Assembly (NCBI GenBank): GCA_024236415.1
Contig: JACKKN010000007.1
Location: 124,001 to 188,000 of the forward strand
Source: Hyphomicrobiales bacterium
GTDB taxonomy: Bacteria; Pseudomonadota; Alphaproteobacteria; Rhodospirillales; JACKKN01
DNA length: 64,000 bases
Reading direction: 5' to 3'
The position numbers were made by a program, and so were the translations under genes. The notes beneath the pieces were generated by a model. It made no database searches. It was not told the DNA's origin and worked only from the letters and a program-made list of their open reading frames with translations. Every line of letters begins with the position of its first letter. Positions within the stretch are counted from its first letter, which is position 1. Positions 55,301 to 63,963 of this stretch are shown one piece after another.

Positions 55301-55740
55301 TCCTGCAGCTCAACGCCCCGTTCGAGTTCCGCGACGGCGTGCTGACCATCGCCGACGCCCGCGCCTACGGCCTGTCGCTGGGGGTCACGGCCAGCGGCAC
55401 CTACTACCGCGGCGCCGAGGTCATCAACCTGGAGGGCACGGTGGTGCCGGCCTACGCCATCAACAGCGTCGCCGGGCGCATCCCGGTGCTGGGCGACCTG
55501 CTGACCGGCGGCGAGGAGGGCGGCGGCGTGTTCGCCGCCACCTACACGGCCACCGGCCCGGTCGAGGCGCCGGACATCTCGGTCAATCCCCTGTCCGCCC
55601 TTGCGCCCGGGTTCCTGCGCAACCTGTTCGGCTTCTTCGACGCCCAGGAGGCCAAGGGCACCGGCGCCACCCCCGACGACGCGGTCGAGGACGCCGCCGC
55701 GGCGCGCCGCCGCGAGGACGAACTGACCCAGGGGAACTGA
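52378..55740 (+). CDS. AsmA/YhdP-like (DUF3971) envelope protein
   Basis: A 1120-residue protein starting at GTG 52378 with a short cytoplasmic N-terminus and one membrane helix (about 6-30). A long periplasmic beta-rich region follows, with DUF3971 and AsmA-like C-terminal blocks. YhdP-type proteins bridge inner and outer membrane and help to move phospholipids outwards. The C-terminal part (GVTASGTYYRGAEVINLEGT, VPAYAINSVAGRIPVLGDLL) is the most conserved segment. It is followed at 19 bases by a small gene in the same direction. Confidence 0.9.
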   Translation: MIKRTFRGLIQLTAGLAAGLAIVAAIVAWRLSAGPISLGFLTPYLERELNGFHESFRIGLDDTVLTWAGAERALDVRVVNVRATRPDGSLIAGVPELSVSLSARAMLQGVVAPQQIELFRPRLRLRRKEDGRLELGFAEAEGAGTGGGADLVAVVLDELAAAPARDNPMSYLTRFNIVDADLVVEDRRLGTTWQAERVQMTLTRSTAGVDGQLSFALPLDGATADISVAGEYKAASRRTDVGVSFGQINPRALVARLPMAEDLRRRLPMLAGPVRGTVTASVAADGSIESVGFDVTGEAAVLTLPAPVAQDLPLRALHLQGRVDGAQETVEVTHLELDLGPDGGLELPPPAKHRWPLRTATLKGRYFMATGRAEIDRLEADLDGASVAIAANLDDPGPAMAINAKGILRNVKVNELKRYWPRAWGTDAWNWCATHMADGRMSEASAHVILRGDGKGGFAVEKLNGEMALDGVSVDYLPPMPKVRKAAGKAQFDTKVFTIAVEHGEVEGLTVTKGDLYFTGLDEKDQYLTAKLGIEGPVRSALTLIDHEPLGFAGEVGIDPAVTRGQSSTVLNLHFILEKDVTLEQVDVSAVSQVTEVGIKNALLKQDISDGRLDLRVDKDGMDVIGNVEWARIPAQLAWHENFAADAEFRSRYDLTAFVGEVGTLGLGFDLDPFPGDFIRGAVGAEVNYTVFDDNRQRLQAKADLADVSLVFPALGWTKDKGVEGTATIDVNLRGEAVTGIPYFGVTAGDLAVLGAATYTQPDGAGRTTLKQIDFSRISYGRTDLKGTVAPGADGVWSAAVQGASFDLAPLWSEIMTQGSRFTEEGEEGMITVPYRLKAQVDRVWFSEDKFVSSVNAALERRDDIWRQLVFTTEFPGGHAFALTISPKTETTRQLAVHAEDAGQVLKTFGIYDNMVGGVLDVAAVINDGQAGSPVGGKVMVEDFHVVDAPTLAHLVSILALTGILESLQGKGLSFLQLNAPFEFRDGVLTIADARAYGLSLGVTASGTYYRGAEVINLEGTVVPAYAINSVAGRIPVLGDLLTGGEEGGGVFAATYTATGPVEAPDISVNPLSALAPGFLRNLFGFFDAQEAKGTGATPDDAVEDAAAARRREDELTQGN

Positions 55741-55759
55741 GGAAACGCCCGGCCCGGCC

Positions 55760-55969
55760 ATGAGGTTCGACGTCTACGGCCGCTATGTCATCGAGGTGGT
55801 GCGCGAGGGCGACCGCTGGGCGGCCTGGCGCCTGGACGGCACCCGGCGCCGCCCGGTGCCCGACCTGGCCATTCCGCCGGACCTGCCGGCCCGCGACCTG
55901 GCCACCTACCTGGACGACATGCTGCACGAGCAGTCGCCGCCGGGCGGCGCGATCAGGGCGATCGACTAG
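55760..55969 (+). CDS. Small conserved protein of unknown function
   Basis: A 69-residue cytoplasmic protein (MRFDVYGRYVIEVVREGDRW, ending IRAID) of a type common in Rhodospirillales and other bacteria, without known role. GGAAACGC lies upstream. It follows the AsmA-like gene by 19 bases and is probably co-transcribed; it converges with tyrS. Confidence 0.75.
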   Translation: MRFDVYGRYVIEVVREGDRWAAWRLDGTRRRPVPDLAIPPDLPARDLATYLDDMLHEQSPPGGAIRAID

Positions 55970-55990
55970 GCGGCCTGTCCGGTCCGGCGC

Positions 55991-57244
55991 CTACACCGGC
56001 CGCACCAGCACGTGGCGCTTCTTTCCGGCCGACAGCTTGATGACGCCGTCGGCGTTGACGTCGGCGGCGGTCACCGGCTGGGTGTCGCTGGCGATGGCCA
56101 GGTCGTTGACCCGGCCGCCGCCGCCCTTGATCAGGCGCCGGGCCTCGCCGCCCGAGGCCGCCAGGCCGGCGCGGCGCAGCAGGTCGAAGGCCGGAATGCC
56201 GCCGGCCAGTTCCGCCGCCGGCACCTCGATGGTCGGCAGGTCGGCGGCGATGGCCCCCTCCTCGAAGGTCTTGCGCGCCGTCTCGGCGGCGGCCAGCGCC
56301 GCGGCCTCGCCGTGGCACAGGGTGGTCGCCGCGTGGGCCAGGACCTTCTTGGCGTCGTTGATCTCGGCCCCCTGGGCGGATTCCAGGCGCGCGATCTCGG
56401 CCACGGGCAGCTCGGTGAACAGGCGCAGGAACCGGCCCACGTCGGCGTCCTCGGTGTTGCGCCAGTACTGCCAGTAGTCGTAGGGGCTGAGCATGTCGGC
56501 GTTCAGCCACACGGCGCCGGCGGCGGTCTTGCCCATCTTGGCCCCGGACGCCGTGGTCAGCAGCGGCGTGGTCAGGCCGAACAGGGCCCGGTTCTCGACC
56601 CGGCGGCCCAGCTCGACCCCGTTGACGATGTTGCCCCACTGGTCCGAGCCGCCCATCTGCAGCACGCAGTTGCGGCGCCGGGCCAGCTCGACGAAGTCGT
56701 AGGCCTGGAGGATCATGTAGTTGAATTCCAGGAAGGTCAGCGGCTGCTCGCGCTCCAGGCGCAGCTTGACCGAATCGAAGGTCATCATGCGGTTGATGGT
56801 GAAGTGCGGGCCGTATTCGCGCAGGAAGTCGATGTACTTGAGGTCCGACAGCCAGTCGTCGTTGTTGACCATGACGGCGTCGGTGGGGCCGTCGCCGAAG
56901 GTCAGGAAGCGCTCGAAGATGCCCTTGATGCCGGCGATGTTGGCGTCGATCTGCGCCGCCGTCAGCATGCGCCGCGATTCGTCCTTGCCCGACGGGTCGC
57001 CGACCTTGGTGGTGCCCCCGCCCATCAGCACGATGGGCTTGTGCCCGGTGCGCTGCAGGGTGCGCAGCATCATGATCGGCACCAGGCTGCCCGCGTGCAG
57101 GCTGCTGGCGGTGGCGTCGAAACCGATGTAGGCGGTGACCACGCCGCCGGCGGCCAGGGCGTCCAGCCCCTCGGGGTCGGTGCACTGGTGGAGGTAGCCG
57201 CGCTCGGCGACGGTGCGCATGAAGTCCGATTTGAAGGTGCTCAT
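55991..57244 (-). CDS. tyrS: Tyrosine-tRNA ligase
   Basis: A 417-residue class I tRNA synthetase. The tyrosine pocket starts with AYIGFDATASSLHAGSL (HIGH equivalent), GGGTTKVGDPSGK and QMGGSDQWGNI are typical, the KMSKS loop reads KMGKT, and a C-terminal S4-like RNA-binding domain (LLRRAGLAASGGEARRLIKGG) follows. ATG 57244. It is divergent from anmK, the usual neighbour in this group. Confidence 0.97.
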   Translation of the reverse strand: MSTFKSDFMRTVAERGYLHQCTDPEGLDALAAGGVVTAYIGFDATASSLHAGSLVPIMMLRTLQRTGHKPIVLMGGGTTKVGDPSGKDESRRMLTAAQIDANIAGIKGIFERFLTFGDGPTDAVMVNNDDWLSDLKYIDFLREYGPHFTINRMMTFDSVKLRLEREQPLTFLEFNYMILQAYDFVELARRRNCVLQMGGSDQWGNIVNGVELGRRVENRALFGLTTPLLTTASGAKMGKTAAGAVWLNADMLSPYDYWQYWRNTEDADVGRFLRLFTELPVAEIARLESAQGAEINDAKKVLAHAATTLCHGEAAALAAAETARKTFEEGAIAADLPTIEVPAAELAGGIPAFDLLRRAGLAASGGEARRLIKGGGGRVNDLAIASDTQPVTAADVNADGVIKLSAGKKRHVLVRPV

Positions 57245-57335
57245 GGGAGGACTGCCTGAAATCCGAGGGCCTTGCGGAAAGGGCGGTTCCTTAACACAAT
57301 GCCCGGCTTCCGGCAACGGCGCGCGGGCGAGCGGC

Positions 57336-58436
57336 ATGGACAGACCTTTCCTGACCGTCATCGGCATGATGAGCGGCACCTCCCTGGACGGCATCGATGC
57401 GGCCCTGATCCGCACCGACGGCCGGCGCGTGTCCGAGGTCGGGCCGTTCCGCACCCGGCCCTACGCGCCGGCCTTCCGCGAGCGGCTGCGCGCCCTGCTG
57501 GGCCGCGATCCGGCCGGGGTCGCCGGCGCCGGCGCCGTGGTGCGCGAGCTGACCCTGCTGCACGCCGAGGCGGCGCGGGCGCTGATGGCCGAGGCCGGCC
57601 TGGGGCCGGACCGGGTCGACCTGATCGGCTTCCACGGCCAGACCGTGTTCCACAAGCCGGCCGACGGGATCACCATCCAGGTCGGCGACGGCGCCCTGCT
57701 GGCGGCCGAGACGGGGGTGGCGGTGGTCGACGACTTCCGCGCCGACGACGTGCGCGCCGGCGGCGAGGGCGCGCCCTTCGCGCCGCTGTACCACGCCGCC
57801 CTGGCGCGGGACCTGGAAAAGCCGCTCGCCGTGCTGAACCTGGGCGGGGTCGGCAACGTGACCTGGATCGGGCCCGGCAAGGACGGCGGCGACGACGCGA
57901 TGCTGGCCTTCGACACCGGCCCGGCCAACGCCCTGCTGGACGATTGGGCGGCGCGGACCATCGGCCGGCCCATGGACGAGGGCGGGCGCCTGGCCCGCGG
58001 CGGCCGGGCCGACGCCCTGCTGCTGGCCGGGCTGCTGTGCCACCCCTATTTCCGGCGCCGGCCGCCCAAGTCGTTGGACCGCGACGAGATGGCCACCGAC
58101 CAGGTGGCGCGCCTGTCGCCGGCCGACGGCGCCGCCACCCTGGCCGGCTACACCATCGGCGCCGTGGTCCGCGCCCAGGAGCATTTCCCGGCCCCGGTGC
58201 GGCGCTGGCTGGTCACCGGCGGCGGCCGCCACAACGGCTATCTGATGGAAGGGCTGCGCGCCGAGCTGGACGCCCCCGTGGACCCGGTGGAGGCCGTGGG
58301 CTGGCAGGGTGACGCCCTGGAGGCCCAGGCCTTCGCCTTCCTGGCGGCGCGGTCGCTGGCGGGACTGCCCCTCAGCCTGCCCGGCACCACCGGCGTGGCG
58401 GCGCCGCAGACCGGCGGCGTGCTGCACCCCGCATAG
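57336..58436 (+). CDS. anmK: Anhydro-N-acetylmuramic acid kinase
   Basis: A 366-residue sugar kinase of the ASKHA fold that converts anhydro-MurNAc from recycled peptidoglycan to MurNAc-6-phosphate. The phosphate loop GMMSGTSLDGIDAALI is diagnostic; NLGGVGNVTWIG and FDTGPANALLDDW follow. Divergent from tyrS with about 90 bases between. Confidence 0.96.
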   Translation: MDRPFLTVIGMMSGTSLDGIDAALIRTDGRRVSEVGPFRTRPYAPAFRERLRALLGRDPAGVAGAGAVVRELTLLHAEAARALMAEAGLGPDRVDLIGFHGQTVFHKPADGITIQVGDGALLAAETGVAVVDDFRADDVRAGGEGAPFAPLYHAALARDLEKPLAVLNLGGVGNVTWIGPGKDGGDDAMLAFDTGPANALLDDWAARTIGRPMDEGGRLARGGRADALLLAGLLCHPYFRRRPPKSLDRDEMATDQVARLSPADGAATLAGYTIGAVVRAQEHFPAPVRRWLVTGGGRHNGYLMEGLRAELDAPVDPVEAVGWQGDALEAQAFAFLAARSLAGLPLSLPGTTGVAAPQTGGVLHPA

Positions 58437-58453
58437 GGCGGTCCGGAGGCGGA

Positions 58454-59104
58454 TCAGGCGGCGGCGGTGGCTGCGGCCTTGTCCAGGTATTCCTCGACGT
58501 GGCGGGTCAGGGTGTCCATGTGCTCGCGGAAGAAGTGGTCGCAGTCGGCGATGACCCGGTAGTCGATGTCGATGTTCTTCTGCGCCGCCAGCTTCTGCGA
58601 CAGCTTGTCCACCGCCGTCTGCGGCACGATGTCGTCGGCGTCGCCGTGCACGATCATGCCCGAGGCCGGGCAGGGGGCCAGGAACGAGAAGTCGTGCTGG
58701 CCGGCCGGCGGGGCGATGGAGATGAAGCCCACGATCTCGGGCCGGCGCATCATCAGCTGCATGGAGATCCAGGCGCCAAAGGAATAGCCGGCGATCCAGC
58801 AGGCCGAGGCGTTGGGGTTGTAGGTCTGCATCCAGTCCAGCGCCGAGGCGGCGTCGCTGAGCTCCCCCTGGCCGTTGTCGAACTTGCCCTGGGACCGTCC
58901 GACCCCGCGGAAGTTGAAGCGCAGGGTCGAGAAGCCGCGGCGCACGAAGGCCTGATAGATGGCATACACGACCGGGTTGTTCATGGTGCCGCCGTGCTGG
59001 GGATGGGGATGCAGCACCAGGGCGATGGGGGCGGCGGGCCGCTTGGAATGGTGGTAGCGGCCTTCGAGACGGCCCTCGGTACCATTGAAAATCACGTCGG
59101 GCAT
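58454..59104 (-). CDS. Alpha/beta hydrolase (CC_3286-type)
   Basis: A 216-residue serine hydrolase. LHPHPQHGGTMNN is the typical oxyanion stretch, GYSFGAWISMQ holds the nucleophile, HGDADDIVP the acid and DCDHFFREH the histidine. It is a cytoplasmic esterase-like enzyme of unknown substrate, commonly found beside the isc operon in alphaproteobacteria. It is divergent from the Fe-S operon promoter. Confidence 0.88.
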   Translation of the reverse strand: MPDVIFNGTEGRLEGRYHHSKRPAAPIALVLHPHPQHGGTMNNPVVYAIYQAFVRRGFSTLRFNFRGVGRSQGKFDNGQGELSDAASALDWMQTYNPNASACWIAGYSFGAWISMQLMMRRPEIVGFISIAPPAGQHDFSFLAPCPASGMIVHGDADDIVPQTAVDKLSQKLAAQKNIDIDYRVIADCDHFFREHMDTLTRHVEEYLDKAAATAAA

Positions 59105-59198
59105 GGCGGCTGTTTTTGTCTCCGGGGCGTGGGGGCGAGGGAATTCATCGGTGGCGTGGGGGGTGAAAAAGTCCCCGATCACCAAAAGTTTCACCCAT

Positions 59199-59231
59199 AT
59201 ACTTGACTAAATTGGTCGGGATTAATATATT
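59199..59231 (+). promoter_or_regulatory. IscR-type-regulated promoter of the cysE-isc operon
   Basis: TTGACT (59203-59208), 17 bases and TATATT (59226-59231) form a good promoter. The stretch ATACTTGACTAAATTGGTCG across the -35 box resembles a type 1 IscR site (ATA-N3-TGACT-N4-TGGTC). IscR, encoded two genes downstream, would repress here when it holds its [2Fe-2S] cluster. Confidence 0.65.
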
Positions 59232-59365
59232 CCTGGCACGTACGGCGGAGCGGCCCTGCCGCTCCCACACTCCCGGCCAACCTTGGGGCCGGACCGCCGT
59301 GGCGACCGTCGAGGCGGACGCCCCGTCGGGCCTTCCGAGCTTGGTCATAAAATATAGCAGCGCCC

Positions 59366-60118
59366 ATGGTATTCAAGAAGATTCAAGACGATATCGATTC
59401 GTTCATGGCCCGGGACCCGGCGGCGCGGTCGCGCCTGGAGGTCCTGCTGTGCTATCCGGGCATGCACGCGTTGCTGTTTTACCGCCTGGCCCACGGCCTG
59501 TGGACGCGGAACTGGCGCCTGTCGGGGCGCGTCGTGTCGCACCTGGGCAAGGTCCTGACCGGCATCGAGATCCACCCCGGCGCGCAGATCGGCCGCCGCC
59601 TGTTCATCGACCACGGCACCGGTGTGGTGATCGGCGAAACCTCGATCATCGGCGACGACGTGACGCTGTACCACGACGTGACCCTGGGCGGCGTGGCGCC
59701 GTCCGTGGACTCCCACGCCCAGGTCAACGTCAAGCGCCACCCGACCCTGGAGGACGGGGTGATCATCGGCTCCGGCGCCCAGGTCCTGGGGCCCATCACC
59801 ATCGGCGAGGGCGCCCGCGTGGGCGCCAACGCGGTGGTGCACAAGGACATCCCGGCCGGGGTCACCGCCGTCGGCATTCCGGCCCGGGTGGTCATGCCGC
59901 GCGACCGCGAGCGGGCGCGCGAGTTCGTCGCCTACGGCGAACCGGTGGAGGGCGTGCCCGACCCGGTGGTGCGCACCATCGATGCCCTGCGCGGCCAGGT
60001 GGCGACCCTGATGGACCGCATCGAGGAGCTGGAGGCGCGCCTGGAGGGCGAGCAGGGCGGCGCCCCCGAGGGCACCAACAAGAAGACGCCGCGCGTGGTC
60101 GAGGGCGGCAAACAATAG
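59366..60118 (+). CDS. cysE: Serine O-acetyltransferase
   Basis: A 250-residue SAT that makes O-acetylserine for cysteine synthesis. Hexapeptide repeats form the left-handed beta-helix (IHPGAQIGRRLFIDHGTGVV, GDDVTLYHDVTLGG, VGANAVVHKDIPAG), with the catalytic DHGTG. It lacks the long N-terminal domain of enteric CysE. As first gene of the Fe-S operon it couples cysteine supply to the desulfurases. Its C-terminal about 60 residues are coiled and variable. Confidence 0.95.
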   Translation: MVFKKIQDDIDSFMARDPAARSRLEVLLCYPGMHALLFYRLAHGLWTRNWRLSGRVVSHLGKVLTGIEIHPGAQIGRRLFIDHGTGVVIGETSIIGDDVTLYHDVTLGGVAPSVDSHAQVNVKRHPTLEDGVIIGSGAQVLGPITIGEGARVGANAVVHKDIPAGVTAVGIPARVVMPRDRERAREFVAYGEPVEGVPDPVVRTIDALRGQVATLMDRIEELEARLEGEQGGAPEGTNKKTPRVVEGGKQ

Positions 60119-60173
60119 AGGGCGCGGTCCGACGGGGGAGGTCCCGCGGGCGCGACGAGGAGGAGACGACGAC

Positions 60174-60647
60174 GTGAGACTGAGCACCAAGGGACGCTAC
60201 GCGGTCATGGCCATTGTCGACCTGGCCTTCCACAGCGACGGCAAGCCGGTCGCCCTGGCCGACGTGGCGGCGCGGCAGGAAATCTCGCTCTCGTACCTGG
60301 AGCAGCTGTTCGGCAAGCTGCGCAAGGGCGGGCTGGTCAAGAGCGTGCGCGGCCCCGGCGGCGGCTACCTGCTGTCGCGCCCGGCCGGCGAGACCCGGGT
60401 CGCCGACATCATCACCGCCGTGGACGAGCCCATCAAGGCCACCCGCTGCAGCCCCGGCGCCCCGTCGGGCTGTCACAACGACAAGAGCCGATGTCTGACC
60501 CACGACCTGTGGGAGGAACTGGGCAACCAGATCTACCTGTACCTCAGCTCGGTGACCGTGGACGACATCTGCAACCGCCGCGTCCTGGGCACCTCGGGCG
60601 AGTTCTACCGCCGCGACGCGGTGCGTGCCGCCGTCGCGGCCCAGTAG
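60174..60647 (+). CDS. iscR: Rrf2-family Fe-S regulator IscR
   Basis: A 157-residue winged-helix regulator starting at GTG 60174 with GAGGAGGAG upstream. The helix-turn-helix part reads LADVAARQEISLSYLEQLFG, followed by GPGGGYLLSRP. Three cluster cysteines are in CSPGAPSGCHNDKSRCLTHD. Holo-IscR represses isc-type operons. It very likely autoregulates at the site before cysE. Confidence 0.95.
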   Translation: MRLSTKGRYAVMAIVDLAFHSDGKPVALADVAARQEISLSYLEQLFGKLRKGGLVKSVRGPGGGYLLSRPAGETRVADIITAVDEPIKATRCSPGAPSGCHNDKSRCLTHDLWEELGNQIYLYLSSVTVDDICNRRVLGTSGEFYRRDAVRAAVAAQ

Positions 60648-60688
60648 GCCGGCGCGACACGCCCCCGGCCCCGCGAAAAGAACCCGCC

Positions 60689-61822
60689 ATGACCGATCCC
60701 GTGTACCTGGACCATAACGCGACCACGCCGGTGCGGCCCGAGGCCGCCGCCGCCCTGGCCGCCGCCATGGCCGCGACCGGGAATCCGTCGTCGGTGCACG
60801 GGTTCGGCCGCGCCGCGCGCGAGGCGGTGGAGGCGGCCCGCGACGACGTGGCGGCCCTGGTGGGCGCCCGCGCCGGCGACGTGGTCTTCACCGGCGGCGG
60901 CACCGAATCGAATGCCCTGGCCCTGGCCGGGTGCGGGCGGAGGCGGGTCCTGGCCTCGGCCGTGGAGCATCCCTCGGTCCTGGCCGCCGCCGACGAATTG
61001 ATCCCCGTGGACGGCGACGGCGTGGTCGACCTGGCGGCCCTGGACCGGCTGCTGGACGGGCGCGGCGCCGACACGGTGGTGTCGGCGATGCTGGCCAACA
61101 ACGAGACCGGCGTGCTGCAGCCGGTGGCCCGGGTGGCCGAGGTCGCCCGCCGCCACGGCGCCCTGGTGCACTGCGACGCGGTGCAGGCGGCGGGCAAGGT
61201 GGCCGTGGACATGGCGGCCCTGGGCGCCGACCTGCTGACCCTGTCGGCGCACAAGCTGGGCGGGCCCATGGGGGCCGGCGCCCTGGTGCTGGCGCCGGGC
61301 ACGGACCTGGCGCCGCTGTTGCGCGGCGGCGGGCAGGAGCGGGGCCGCCGCGCCGGCACCGAGAACCTGCCCGGCATCGCCGCCTTCGCCACCGCCGCCC
61401 GGGTGGCGCGGCGCGAATTGGAGACCTTCGCCGGCCTGGCGCGCCTGCGCGACCGGCTGGAGCGGCGCCTGCGGGCGGCCGCGCCGGCGGCACGGGTGTT
61501 CGGCGCCGCCGCGCCGCGCCTGCCCAACACCACCTGCGTCGCCATGCCGGGGGTCCCGGGCGCGACCCAGGTGATGGCGCTGGACCTGGCCGGATACGCG
61601 GTCAGCGCCGGCGCCGCCTGTTCGTCGGGCAAGGTGGCGCCCAGCCACGTGCTGGCGGCCATGGGCGCCGACCCGGCCGACGCCGACGGCGCGATCCGGG
61701 TCAGCCTGGGCTGGACCACGAAAGAATCGGACGTGGACGGTTTCGCCGCCACCTGGGCCGCCCTATATGGGCGGTTGGGGCATGGCGCCGGGGCCGCCCT
61801 GAAAACGGCACCCGCCGCCTGA
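60689..61822 (+). CDS. Cysteine desulfurase, NifS/IscS-like (first of two)
   Basis: A 377-residue PLP enzyme. The PLP lysine is in LSAHKLGGPMGAG and the catalytic cysteine in SAGAACSSGK. It is shorter and more divergent than the following IscS and has a shorter cysteine loop than group I IscS. Two desulfurases in tandem before iscU are common in this bacterial group; this one may be a specialised or accessory desulfurase. Overlaps or short gaps link it to its neighbours. Confidence 0.92.
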   Translation: MTDPVYLDHNATTPVRPEAAAALAAAMAATGNPSSVHGFGRAAREAVEAARDDVAALVGARAGDVVFTGGGTESNALALAGCGRRRVLASAVEHPSVLAAADELIPVDGDGVVDLAALDRLLDGRGADTVVSAMLANNETGVLQPVARVAEVARRHGALVHCDAVQAAGKVAVDMAALGADLLTLSAHKLGGPMGAGALVLAPGTDLAPLLRGGGQERGRRAGTENLPGIAAFATAARVARRELETFAGLARLRDRLERRLRAAAPAARVFGAAAPRLPNTTCVAMPGVPGATQVMALDLAGYAVSAGAACSSGKVAPSHVLAAMGADPADADGAIRVSLGWTTKESDVDGFAATWAALYGRLGHGAGAALKTAPAA

Positions 61823-61850
61823 GCGGGGATTGAAGACAACGAGGAACGAG

Positions 61851-63077
61851 ATGATCAACGCCAACCAGAATTCGCCCGTCTACCTGGACTACCAGGCGAC
61901 CACCCCCACCGACCCGCGGGTGGTCGAGGCCATGATGCCCTATTTCGGCGGCAAGTTCGGCAACCCGCATTCGCGCAACCACCACTTCGGCTGGGAGGCC
62001 GAGGCGGCGGTGGAGACGGCGCGGGCGCAGATCGCCTCGATCATCGGCGCCAACCCCAAGGAGGTGATCTACACCTCGGGGGCGACCGAATCCAACAACC
62101 TGGCGCTCAAGGGCGTGGCCCGGTTCCACAAGGACCGCAAGAACCACATCATCACCTGCGTGACCGAGCACAAGTGCGTGCTGGACACCTGCCGCCACCT
62201 GGAGCAGGAGGGCTTCGAGGTCACTTACCTGCCGGTGCAGGAGAACGGCCTGGTGGACCTGGACACCCTGCGCGCGGCCATCCGGGAGAACACCCTGATC
62301 GTCTCGATCATGGCCGCCAACAACGAGATCGGCGTGATCCAGCCGATCGCCGAGATCGGCGCCATCTGCCGCGAGAACAAGGTCTACTTCCACACCGACG
62401 CGGCCCAGGCCGTGGGCAAGATCCCGCTGGACGTGGAGGCCATGAACATCGACCTGATGAGCATCTCGGGGCACAAGGTCTATGGCCCCATGGGCATCGG
62501 CGCGCTGTACGTACGGCGCCGCCCGCGGGTGCGCCTGGTGCCCATGATCAACGGCGGCGGCCAGGAGCGGGGCATGCGCTCGGGCACCCTGCCGACGCCG
62601 CTGTGCGTCGGCCTGGGCGAAGCCTGCGCCATCGCCGAGCGCGAGATGGGCGCCGAGGCCGAGCGCCTGCGCATGCTGCGCGACCGCATGTACACCCGCA
62701 TCACCGACCGCCTGGCCGAGGTCTACGTCAACGGCGACATGGACCAGCGCCTGCCCGGCAACCTGAACCTGTCCTTCGCCTACGTCGAGGGCGAGGGCCT
62801 GATGATGGGCATCAAGGAGCTGGCGGTGTCCTCGGGCTCGGCCTGCACCTCGGCCTCGCTGGAGCCGTCCTACGTGCTGCGCGCCCTGGGGGTCGAGGAG
62901 GAGCTGGCGCACACCTCGCTGCGCCTGGGCCTGGGCCGCTTCACCACCGAGGAAGAGGTGGACTACGCCGCCGACCGCATCTGCGCCGAGGTCGAACGCC
63001 TGCGCGAGATGAGCCCGCTGTGGGAAATGGCCCAGGAGGGCATCGACATCAAATCCATCGAGTGGGCCGAGCATTGA
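61851..63077 (+). CDS. iscS: Cysteine desulfurase IscS
   Basis: A 408-residue group I cysteine desulfurase; ATG 61851 has GAGGAACGAG upstream. The PLP lysine is in SISGHKVYGPMGIG, and the mobile cysteine loop SSGSACTSASLEPSYVLRAL is of the IscS type. It hands sulfur to IscU. The C-terminal SPLWEMAQEGIDIKSIEW is the IscU-contact tail typical of IscS. Confidence 0.97.
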   Translation: MINANQNSPVYLDYQATTPTDPRVVEAMMPYFGGKFGNPHSRNHHFGWEAEAAVETARAQIASIIGANPKEVIYTSGATESNNLALKGVARFHKDRKNHIITCVTEHKCVLDTCRHLEQEGFEVTYLPVQENGLVDLDTLRAAIRENTLIVSIMAANNEIGVIQPIAEIGAICRENKVYFHTDAAQAVGKIPLDVEAMNIDLMSISGHKVYGPMGIGALYVRRRPRVRLVPMINGGGQERGMRSGTLPTPLCVGLGEACAIAEREMGAEAERLRMLRDRMYTRITDRLAEVYVNGDMDQRLPGNLNLSFAYVEGEGLMMGIKELAVSSGSACTSASLEPSYVLRALGVEEELAHTSLRLGLGRFTTEEEVDYAADRICAEVERLREMSPLWEMAQEGIDIKSIEWAEH

Positions 63078-63159
63078 CGGCCGCCGCCACCGAACGTTGA
63101 CGTTTATCAAGGACACCAGACACGGACCCGGGTACCGGGACTGACGAGGAGATGAAAGC

Positions 63160-63561
63160 ATGGCCTACAGCGACAAACTGATCGACCACTACGAGAACCC
63201 CCGCAACGTCGGCACCCTGGACAAGAGCTCCGAGGATGTCGGCACCGGCCTGGTCGGCGCGCCGGCCTGCGGCGACGTCATGAAGCTGCAGATCAAGGTC
63301 GACGCCCAGGGCATCATCGAGGACGCCAAGTTCAAGACCTTCGGCTGCGGCTCGGCCATCGCGTCCAGCTCGCTGGTCACCGAATGGGTCAAGGGCAAGT
63401 CGGTGGACGAGGCGGCGGCGATCCGCAACACCGAGATCGCCGAGCACCTGGCCCTGCCGCCGGTCAAGATTCATTGCTCGGTTTTGGCCGAAGATGCTAT
63501 CAAGGCCGCCGTCGCGGACTACCGCGAGAAGAAGGGCATCAAGAAGGACGCCGCCGAGTAG
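63160..63561 (+). CDS. iscU: Fe-S scaffold protein IscU
   Basis: A 133-residue scaffold with all three cluster cysteines (GAPACGDVM, TFGCGSAI, KIHCSVLAEDA), the Asp next to the first cysteine and the LPPVK motif recognised by HscA. Good GAGGAG ribosome site upstream. Full length. Confidence 0.98.
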   Translation: MAYSDKLIDHYENPRNVGTLDKSSEDVGTGLVGAPACGDVMKLQIKVDAQGIIEDAKFKTFGCGSAIASSSLVTEWVKGKSVDEAAAIRNTEIAEHLALPPVKIHCSVLAEDAIKAAVADYREKKGIKKDAAE

Positions 63562-63621
63562 GCGGCGCCCGGTCCTTGACCTGACCCGGCGCCGGAAGTT
63601 TGACTGCAGAACGGGAACAAG

Positions 63622-63963
63622 ATGATGAACCGTCCACCTCCCATGACCGTGACCGAGGCCGCCGCCCAGCGGGTCAAGGCCTTGCTGGCGTCGCGCGGCA
63701 AGGAAAGCGTGGGCGTGCGCATCGGCGTGCGCACCAAGGGCTGCTCGGGCCTCTCCTACACCCTGGAATTCGCCGACGAGCGGAACGAGTTCGACGAGGT
63801 GATGGAGACCGAGGGCGTGACCATCCTGATCGATCCCAAGGCGACCATGTTCATCCTGGGCACCGAGATGGACTTCGTCGAAAGCAAGCTTGAATCGGGG
63901 TTCGTGTTCCGCAATCCCAACGAGAAGGGGCGCTGCGGATGCGGGGAATCCTTCCACGTGTGA
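63622..63963 (+). CDS. iscA: A-type Fe-S carrier IscA
   Basis: A 113-residue A-type carrier with the cysteines KGCSGLSY and GRCGCGESF near the C-terminus. It follows iscU by 60 bases and is complete. The hscB-hscA-fdx part of the operon is expected beyond the window edge. Confidence 0.97.
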   Translation: MMNRPPPMTVTEAAAQRVKALLASRGKESVGVRIGVRTKGCSGLSYTLEFADERNEFDEVMETEGVTILIDPKATMFILGTEMDFVESKLESGFVFRNPNEKGRCGCGESFHV

